From NCBI GenBank assembly GCA_020847775.1, contig JADLBI010000164.1, positions 1 through 14,905 of the forward strand: DNA of 14,905 bases, given 5' to 3'. A model generated the notes under the pieces. That model was given only the letters and a program-made list of their open reading frames with translations. It was not told the DNA's origin and made no database searches. Position 1 is the stretch's first letter. The number at the start of each line of letters is the position of its first letter. The position numbers and the translations under genes are program-made. Source of the stretch: Opitutaceae bacterium. Its GTDB lineage: Bacteria > Verrucomicrobiota > Verrucomicrobiia > Opitutales > Opitutaceae. This document shows, piece after piece, positions 5,897 to 11,264 of this stretch.

Positions 5897-6856
5897 ATGA
5901 AGCTGCGCCGCCTTTTCGGTTTTTTGCTGATCGCGCTCCTCTCCACGGGGATCGGGCGGGCGATGCAGCGTGTCGAGCAACAGCGCTTTGCCCTCGGACC
6001 AGGCGGCACCGTGCGGCTCGATACTTATCGCGGTGCCATCCATGTCACCGCCCGGCAGGACCAAGGCGACCAAGTCGAGGTCAACGTGCGCTATGCGACC
6101 CTTGAGACCAAGGAGGTTGAGGCCCGCCAAGCGCTTGATGGCCTGCAACTGACGATGGCGGCGGATCAAGGCGATGTGGTCATCACGGCCCGCAATCCAC
6201 GCGAGACCGGTCTGCGCATAGATCTATTTGAGCTTAAGAGGTTGGAAATTAGTTTCGAACTGGTGGTGCCAGCGCGCTGCAATCTGGAGCTGGTGAATGA
6301 AGACGGCTCCATCACGGTGGGCGATCTGAGCGGCACGGTTAAGGCCGTGGCTCGCACCGGCACGGTGTTCCTCCGACACATCGATGGCGACGTGCAAGCG
6401 CAGACGGGTTCGGGCAACGTGATTGTCTCCCGCTGCACCGGCTCTGTGTATTTGAAGTCCACGCGTGGCAGCCTGCAGGTCGGCACGGTCGGTGGCCGCG
6501 CCCGGCTCGAGACAGTCGATGGCGATATTGAGATCATGAACGCGCTGGGCGAGGTGATGGCCCACGCCACCAATGGCGATGTGAGCGCCCAGTTCGCCCA
6601 AGTTTCTGGAGATTCCCGCTTGCGCGCAGCCGTGGGCAACGTCACCACGATCATCAATCCGGAGGCGAGTTTCGCCCTCAAGGCCAGTTCGCGCTGGGGC
6701 AAGATTTACAACGACATGCAATTGGCCGCCGCGCGCGGTGGTTCCGGTCGGGGCCGACTCAGCGGTGTTTATGGCCTCGGCGGGCCACTGCTCGAAATCG
6801 AGGCCCCCGGAGGCAACGTGCGGATCAAGGCCGGCGAACCGCAGTTCGACGAGTAA
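5897..6856 (+). CDS. Second exported DUF4097-like beta-repeat protein (diverged paralogue)
   Basis: A 319-residue protein with a signal peptide (MKLRRLFGFLLIALLSTGIG, cut near GRA-MQ). It parallels the preceding gene along its length: GPGGTVRLDTYRGAIHV matches the first protein's QPGGLLKVDMTGGDVRV, LEISFELVVPARCNLEL matches VEVDFEIVVPTRFNVDL, and a turn motif again recurs every 18 residues (134 NEDGSI, 152 ARTGTV, 170 TGSGNV, 188 STRGSL, 206 TVDGDI, 224 ATNGDV). The motif has drifted from TSGGDI to a looser x-x-x-G-[DSTN]-[IVL]. The extra length includes a longer C-terminal part (ASSRWGKIYNDM, then RGRLSGVYGLGGPLLEIEAP) and a charged tail. It is a tandem-duplicate paralogue, probably periplasmic or secreted, with unknown function. 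A 100-base gap separates it from the first copy, so it may have its own promoter; I see no convincing one. It converges on upp with 24 bases between stops. Confidence 0.85.
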   Translation: MKLRRLFGFLLIALLSTGIGRAMQRVEQQRFALGPGGTVRLDTYRGAIHVTARQDQGDQVEVNVRYATLETKEVEARQALDGLQLTMAADQGDVVITARNPRETGLRIDLFELKRLEISFELVVPARCNLELVNEDGSITVGDLSGTVKAVARTGTVFLRHIDGDVQAQTGSGNVIVSRCTGSVYLKSTRGSLQVGTVGGRARLETVDGDIEIMNALGEVMAHATNGDVSAQFAQVSGDSRLRAAVGNVTTIINPEASFALKASSRWGKIYNDMQLAAARGGSGRGRLSGVYGLGGPLLEIEAPGGNVRIKAGEPQFDE

Positions 6857-6880
6857 GCGACACCGCAGGATCGGTGGGGT

Positions 6881-7498
6881 TTATGTGCCGTAGAGCCGGT
6901 CGCCGAAATCGCCGAGGCCGGGGATGATGTATTTGCGCACGTTGAGCGCACGATCATGCGCGGCGGTAAAAATCGGCACCTCGGGATGAGCGGCTTGCAT
7001 GGCGGCGACGCCCTCGGGCGACGAGACAATGCACGCGAAGGAGAGATCCTCGGCCCCGGCCTGCTTGACGACGGCGAGTGCTTGCACGGCCGAGCCGCCG
7101 GTGGCGAGCATGGGGTCAACCACGATCACGCGGGTGCCCGCGAGCGGCGGCAATTTGCAGTAATAGCTGCGCGCGACGGCGGTGGCGTGGTCGCGCTCGA
7201 GGCCGACATAGCCGACGCTCACGTCGGGGAACAGGTCCACAAACGGCTGCATCAAGCCGAGCCCGGCTCGCAGGATTGGCACGATCACCAGCGAACGCGC
7301 GAGCACTCGCCCTTGGTGGGACTCAAGCGGCGTCTCGACCGTCTTTTCTTTGGTCGGAAGATCTCGCGTGGCCTCGATGGCGAGGAGCAGACCGAGGTGG
7401 TAGGCGAGCGTGCGAAACGTGGCGGGCCGTGTGGTCTGGTCGCGCAGGTGTGTCATCACATGGGCGGCAAGCGGGTGCTGGAGAACGTGGAGGGGCAT
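6881..7498 (-). CDS. upp: Uracil phosphoribosyltransferase
   Basis: A 205-residue protein from ATG 7498. An upstream in-frame start at 7582 would add 28 residues read from the AT-rich repeat spacer, and the family starts at about this point (usual length ~208). It converts uracil and PRPP to UMP in the cytoplasmic pyrimidine salvage pathway. Diagnostic features: VPILRAGLG (residues ~73-81), the PRPP-binding loop VDPMLATGGSA (127-137), and the C-terminal uracil-binding block PGLGDFGDRLYGT ending the protein. Every motif I expect is intact. No uracil permease (uraA) or other pyrimidine gene is adjacent. The gene follows the penicillin-acylase gene on the same strand after a 150-base spacer, so it probably has its own promoter. 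No clear Shine-Dalgarno sequence is visible before the ATG (the 5' flank reads AAAACCCCC). Confidence 0.95.
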   Translation of the reverse strand: MPLHVLQHPLAAHVMTHLRDQTTRPATFRTLAYHLGLLLAIEATRDLPTKEKTVETPLESHQGRVLARSLVIVPILRAGLGLMQPFVDLFPDVSVGYVGLERDHATAVARSYYCKLPPLAGTRVIVVDPMLATGGSAVQALAVVKQAGAEDLSFACIVSSPEGVAAMQAAHPEVPIFTAAHDRALNVRKYIIPGLGDFGDRLYGT

Positions 7499-7499
7499 G

Positions 7500-7640
7500 G
7501 GGGTTTTGATTTGAGATTGGCGATTTTCGATGGGGAAACCAAGTGGCGGGGAGGGTTCAGTCGTGCCCGCCTTCAAAACCAAGCGGAAACGCTGTGGGGT
7601 TTTGAGTCGAAAATCGCGAATCCAAAAATCGAAAATCGTG
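7500..7640 (+). repeat. AT-rich intergenic region with inverted and direct repeats
   Basis: This 150-base spacer separates the acylase gene from upp and is AT-rich compared with its flanks. GATTGGCGATTTTCGA (7515-7530) is nearly the reverse complement of TCGAAAATCGCGAATC (7607-7622), 15 of 16 positions. GGGGTTTTGA occurs at 7500-7509 and 7596-7605. AAACCAAG[T/C]GG occurs at 7536-7546 and 7576-7586. CGAAAATCG occurs at 7608-7616 and again at 7630-7638. The layout fits a folded, possibly dispersed repeat element. It must also contain the acylase 3' end signal and the upp promoter, neither of which I can pin down. Confidence 0.6.
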
Positions 7641-7648
7641 CCGGTATG

Positions 7649-9988
7649 TCACGGCGCGAGCGTGAGCGTGTGCGCGGTGGGGCCGGGCAAAAACGCCGTG
7701 GGCTCGCCCTTGGCCCATGCCTCGTGGCCCGCGCGGTAATACGGCGAGAGCGGGTGGCCGCTTTGCCCGCCGGGCATGTGGAAAATGCCCTCGGCCTCGC
7801 GGCCGGGCGAGACGACGAACCGCTCGCTGGCGCCGAAGTCGGACCGTTGCACGCGCGGGGCGATGCTGTCGCCAGACTGCGGATCAGCCGGCATATTCAA
7901 CCAGCCGGAGAGCCAGCCCGGCAGGATGCGCGCAATCGGATGCGCGATGCGCGCGCGATTATAGTCGCCCCAAGTCGGCCCGGCATCATCGGCTTTTTCG
8001 GCCGCGCCGCGCGCGGCGGCTTGCAGCAAGGTGTCCCAGGTGGCGAAACGCGCGGGCAGAAAATGAAGCGGCTGCTGTTCCACTAGCGCGCGCAGGGCTG
8101 ATTCAGATTGAAAACGCTGCCAGCGGAAATCAGTGAACTCGCGGCGGCACGGCGCGAACAACGGCTCGAAAATGAGCGACGCGACCTCTTGGCGAAACAG
8201 CCGCACGGCCAGATACCCGGCGGAATCGGCGCGGGCGCGGCCGTCCCAATCCGCCAGCGCGGCGCGGAGTTGTTTATTCGGCGACTTTTCACTGGCGAGA
8301 GTTTTGACGAGTAAGTCGTGCCACCACACGAGCACCGGCGCGCGTTCGTCGAGTTGGATGCTGAGCAAGTCCCGCGGGGTGGTGCGATTGAGCGCGGCCA
8401 GCCGGTCGCGGATTTGCGCGGCGCGGCCGGGAGCCGCGTAGCCGCCGTCGCCGAGGCGCGCGAGGGCGTCGCCGCCAAGCAGGCGGTTGTTCGCGGTCCA
8501 TAAAACTTCGTTGGCTGGATCGCGGATGACGGGGATTTGCGCGGGTGCCTGATAACCATCCCAGCGACGATCGCCGTAGGTCCAGGCGACGGCGGTGCGG
8601 CCGTCGTAACCGATGCGCTTGGGCAGGCGACCAGCCAGGGTCCACGCGATGTGGCCGGCGCGATCGGCGAGCATGATGTTTTGCGCGGGCAGGGCGGCTT
8701 CGTGCGCGACGACCAGGCCCTCGGCCACGGTGGCCGCGGTTTCCATGCGCATGAGCGATAGGTTGACCGCGCGCGGATCATGCGCGGTCCAGTGCGAGAC
8801 GAGCGGGCGCTCCTCGGCGTTGGCGCCGATCACCGGGCCCCACACGGTTTCACGCACCTCAAACTCCACGGGGGCCTCGCCTTTAACGTGGATGATTTCC
8901 CGGCGCGTGGTAAAAGGCGCGAGCTCGGTGCCGTGTTTGTAGAGCGTTTTGGCGATGGCGTTGGTCTCAACCACCACGATGTCCAACGTGTCCGCGTAGG
9001 CGTTGGTCAGCCCCCAAGCGACTTGGCCGTTGCTGCCCGCGACGACAAAGGGCACGCCGGGCAAAGTAACACCGGTGACTTGATGATCGTCCCACACGAG
9101 CGAGGCGCGAAACCACGTGTTGGGCACGCGCAGGCTGAGGTGCATGTCGTTCGCGAGCAGCGGCGCGCCGGTGGCGGTGCGTGCGCCGGAGATGGCAAAG
9201 CTGTTGCTGCCGGGGCTGGGAATCTCGCTCGGCTCACTGGCCGACGTGGCGGCCGCGCCGCGCAGATTGACCAGTCGCGCGCTGGGGATTTCCGGCGCCT
9301 TTTCCGCGCTGCTGTCATCCAGCGCGGCATCGTCGGGCGTCAGTGGTGGCGAAACGAAGTCCATTACGGCGGGGCCGTAAGTGTTGCGCACGGCGGTAAG
9401 CGAACGCTCGAAATTGCCCTCGTCGCTCAGTTCCATCGCCATTGCGTGGGCGACGAGGATCGTGTCCTCGGGTCGCCAAGCGGCGGGGGTCGCGCGCAGG
9501 ACGAGATACTCGAAGGGTTTTTGCGCGAGCGCGCCGAGCCCGGCGTTGACACCCGCGGTGTAGGCGGCGAGCACGGCGCGTTCGTCGGTGGGTAGTAGCG
9601 CAACGCTGGCCTCGGCAATGCGGCGAAACCCGTGCACGCGCGCGGCTTGATCGGCCGCGACGGCTTTGGGCCCGAATAATTCAGCCAGCTCTCCAGCGGC
9701 GCGGCGACGAAGCACGTCCATTTGAAAAAACCGGTCCTGCGCGTGCAGCCAACCGAGGGCGCGGGCAAGGTCCACGCGATTAGCGCCGCGCAGGGTGGGC
9801 ACGCCCAAGGCGTCGCGTTCGATGGTGACCGCGGCGCCGAGGCCGGCGAGTTGCGCAGCGCCGTCGAGCTGCGGTAGGCTGCGGCGCATTTGGTGGTAGC
9901 ACCAGCCGAAGGCCACGGCCGCGACGCAGGCAAGGCCTAGTCCGACGAGCCCGACCCAGCGCAGGGTTTTGCGTTTCAGGAAACTCAT
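7649..9988 (-). CDS. Penicillin acylase family protein (Ntn hydrolase), membrane-anchored
   Basis: A 779-residue protein from ATG 9988, which overlaps the gluconokinase stop (ATGA). The longer open frame reaching 10270 is only the gluconokinase gene read in another frame. Residues ~10-30 form one hydrophobic helix after a KRK-rich start and lack an obvious cleavage site, so the protein is probably anchored with its bulk in the periplasm. The N-terminal domain has VTIERDALGVPTLRG, then RALGWLHAQDRFFQMDVLRR and GELAELFG, all typical of penicillin amidase alpha chains. Residues ~215-258 form a spacer, then PGSNSFAISGARTATGAPLL carries the autocatalytic site, Gly260|Ser261, with Ser261 as N-terminal nucleophile. 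NDMHL and, later, WTANNRLLGGD (oxyanion Asn) are also present. Family substrates include beta-lactam side chains, acyl-homoserine lactones and other amides; the real one here is unknown. Confidence 0.92.
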   Translation of the reverse strand: MSFLKRKTLRWVGLVGLGLACVAAVAFGWCYHQMRRSLPQLDGAAQLAGLGAAVTIERDALGVPTLRGANRVDLARALGWLHAQDRFFQMDVLRRRAAGELAELFGPKAVAADQAARVHGFRRIAEASVALLPTDERAVLAAYTAGVNAGLGALAQKPFEYLVLRATPAAWRPEDTILVAHAMAMELSDEGNFERSLTAVRNTYGPAVMDFVSPPLTPDDAALDDSSAEKAPEIPSARLVNLRGAAATSASEPSEIPSPGSNSFAISGARTATGAPLLANDMHLSLRVPNTWFRASLVWDDHQVTGVTLPGVPFVVAGSNGQVAWGLTNAYADTLDIVVVETNAIAKTLYKHGTELAPFTTRREIIHVKGEAPVEFEVRETVWGPVIGANAEERPLVSHWTAHDPRAVNLSLMRMETAATVAEGLVVAHEAALPAQNIMLADRAGHIAWTLAGRLPKRIGYDGRTAVAWTYGDRRWDGYQAPAQIPVIRDPANEVLWTANNRLLGGDALARLGDGGYAAPGRAAQIRDRLAALNRTTPRDLLSIQLDERAPVLVWWHDLLVKTLASEKSPNKQLRAALADWDGRARADSAGYLAVRLFRQEVASLIFEPLFAPCRREFTDFRWQRFQSESALRALVEQQPLHFLPARFATWDTLLQAAARGAAEKADDAGPTWGDYNRARIAHPIARILPGWLSGWLNMPADPQSGDSIAPRVQRSDFGASERFVVSPGREAEGIFHMPGGQSGHPLSPYYRAGHEAWAKGEPTAFLPGPTAHTLTLAP

Positions 9989-10482
9989 AAGGCCAGGGCG
10001 CGCCGGATGGCGGCGACGAGTTCGGTGGGGGGTGGCGCGATGTTGAGGACGAGCGCGGCGGCGGGTTCTTCCAGCGCCGCCAACTGGCTGTCGAGCATGG
10101 CTGGTTTCATGAAGTGGTTTTGGCGCGCGCTGATGCGCGCCCACAATTGTTCGCGCGTGCCTTGCAGATAGACGAGCGCGGTGGCGGGGTTGCTTTGCAG
10201 GAGCACGTCGCGGTAGTGTTGCTTGAGGGCGGAGCAGGTGACCACGGCTGGTTCGCCGCGCGCCAGGCAATCGTCGAGGTGGCGGCGGATGGCGGCGAGC
10301 CAGGGCGCGCGTTCGGCGTCGGTGAGGGGCGCGCCCGCGCTCATCTTGGCGACGTTGGCCGGAGGGTGGAACGCGTCGGCGTCGTCAAACCGCCAGCCCA
10401 GTTCGCGCGCCAGCAATTCGCCGACGGTGGTTTTGCCACTGCCGGCCACGCCCATGATCACAATGGCGCGCGGCGCGGTCAT
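9985..10482 (-). CDS. gntK: Gluconokinase
   Basis: A 165-residue gluconate kinase of the P-loop GntK family. It phosphorylates D-gluconate to 6-phosphogluconate with ATP for the pentose phosphate or Entner-Doudoroff route. Motifs: Walker A GVAGSGKT (11-18), DDADAFHPPANVAKMSAGAP with the substrate-side residues, LTDAERAPWL, the CSALKQHYRD block, then LQGTREQLWARISARQNHFM and LDSQLAALEEP. Every family block is present and the length is normal. I chose ATG 10482 because it overlaps the DUF5069 stop (ATGA); the alternative ATG at 10491 would add three residues. The stop in turn overlaps the acylase ATG. Neither a gluconate transporter nor a gluconate dehydratase is in the window, so the origin of the gluconate is not evident. 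Confidence 0.95.
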   Translation of the reverse strand: MTAPRAIVIMGVAGSGKTTVGELLARELGWRFDDADAFHPPANVAKMSAGAPLTDAERAPWLAAIRRHLDDCLARGEPAVVTCSALKQHYRDVLLQSNPATALVYLQGTREQLWARISARQNHFMKPAMLDSQLAALEEPAAALVLNIAPPPTELVAAIRRALAL

Positions 10483-10925
10483 TGCTCCCACGCGCGGCAG
10501 GCGGCGGGGTCGCGGCCTTCGTCGAACTCGATGTAGTCGAACATCGTTTCGATGAGTTTATGCTCAAAACCGGACTCCTTGATGCGCCGCTGGAGGACGC
10601 TGTTGCCTGCGTCGCGCCAGCCGCGTTTCATCATGAAGCCGTTCCACACCTCGCGTTCCTCGTCGGTGCGGGGCGCGCCGATCTCTAGGCACCAGGCCAT
10701 GATTTCGTCGTCGGTGCCGCCCGCGAGCACGCGGTCGCGCAGCGCAGTGTAATCCACGCCGAGGAAATTGCAGCAGCGGCCATCGAAGGCGGTGCCGAGG
10801 TTGTCGATGTAGTCGGAGGGGAGCCGCCCCGCGGCGTGCAGGCGGATCTTGTCGATCATGCGGCCGAAATAAACGAGGCCGCCGGTTTTGTGGTAGATGC
10901 TGCGGAGTCCGGGAACGTTGGGCAT
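10479..10925 (-). CDS. DUF5069 domain-containing protein
   Basis: A 148-residue, soluble, cytoplasmic protein with the DUF5069 pattern: PGLRSIYHKTGGLVYFGRMI near the N-terminus (GGLVYFGRMIDKIRLHAAGR core), a central NFLGVDY, and a C-terminal section with WNGFMMKRGWRDAG and EFDEGRDP. It has no signal peptide and no membrane helix. Members of this family are small proteins of unknown function seen often in Verrucomicrobiota, Planctomycetota and Bacteroidota-like genomes (recalled, not searched). The start at ATG 10925 has no clear Shine-Dalgarno sequence. TATAAC at 10937-10932 lies only 6 bases upstream, too close for a normal leader. It is the first of three genes coupled by ATGA overlaps (DUF5069, gntK, acylase), and the membrane-protein gene stops 48 bases upstream on the same strand. 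Function unknown. Confidence 0.85.
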   Translation of the reverse strand: MPNVPGLRSIYHKTGGLVYFGRMIDKIRLHAAGRLPSDYIDNLGTAFDGRCCNFLGVDYTALRDRVLAGGTDDEIMAWCLEIGAPRTDEEREVWNGFMMKRGWRDAGNSVLQRRIKESGFEHKLIETMFDYIEFDEGRDPAACRAWEQ

Positions 10926-10973
10926 GGGAAGGTTATATCCGGGGTAATCGCGCGGCCGGGCGAGCCGAAAAAA

Positions 10974-11246
10974 TCAGCGCCGCCCGTAGTAAACCACCGT
11001 GGCCAGCAGGCCGAGCGCGAAGGTCGGGGCGTTGATCCACAATTGGTGGAACGGCACGGGCCAGTGGTGGCAGGCGTAGATGACGGCCACGTGCTTGATC
11101 GCGATTAGAATCCAGCAGATCAAAATGAAGCGTTCGGTGCGCGGGTCGCGGACGGGCTTGGGGCGCGGGTTGACGGAGACAACGAAGTTCGTGTCGGTGC
11201 CGGTCGGAGGCGGGCCGGAGATGAGGCGCAGCAGGTTGGTAAACAC
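10974..11246 (-). CDS. Small two-helix membrane protein, function unknown
   Basis: A ~90-residue protein read from a GTG at 11246. It is the C-terminal end of a very long antisense open frame and is easily missed, but only this part looks like a protein. The N-terminal ~37 residues are polar and Pro-rich (ISGPPPTGTDTN, VSVNPRPKPVRDPRTE). Two hydrophobic helices follow: RFILICWILIAIKHVAVIYA (39-58) and LWINAPTFALGLLATVVYYG (69-88), joined by a His/Trp/Pro-rich loop (CHHWPVPFHQ). It ends in RR. The His-rich loop next to the helices is notable in a gene divergent from a molybdoenzyme, but heme or quinone binding is speculation. The start codon is uncertain: no ribosome-binding site precedes the GTG, and the leaders of the two divergent genes are only ~20 bases apart. 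Confidence 0.6.
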   Translation of the reverse strand: MFTNLLRLISGPPPTGTDTNFVVSVNPRPKPVRDPRTERFILICWILIAIKHVAVIYACHHWPVPFHQLWINAPTFALGLLATVVYYGRR

Positions 11247-11264
11247 GGTGGGCTTGAAAGATAC

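Noticed and set aside
6857..6880. Bidirectional terminator between the second DUF4097 gene and upp
   Set aside because: CACCG/CGGTG (6861-6876) gives only a five-base stem without T-runs, too weak to call.
6956..8086. 376-codon plus-strand open frame across upp and the acylase end
   Set aside because: It is antisense to two strongly recognised genes and to the repeat-bearing spacer, with composition typical of a shadow.
9989..10270. 94-residue N-terminal extension of the acylase
   Set aside because: It is the gluconokinase gene read in another frame. The hydrophobic anchor starts at 9988, where the ATGA overlap lies.
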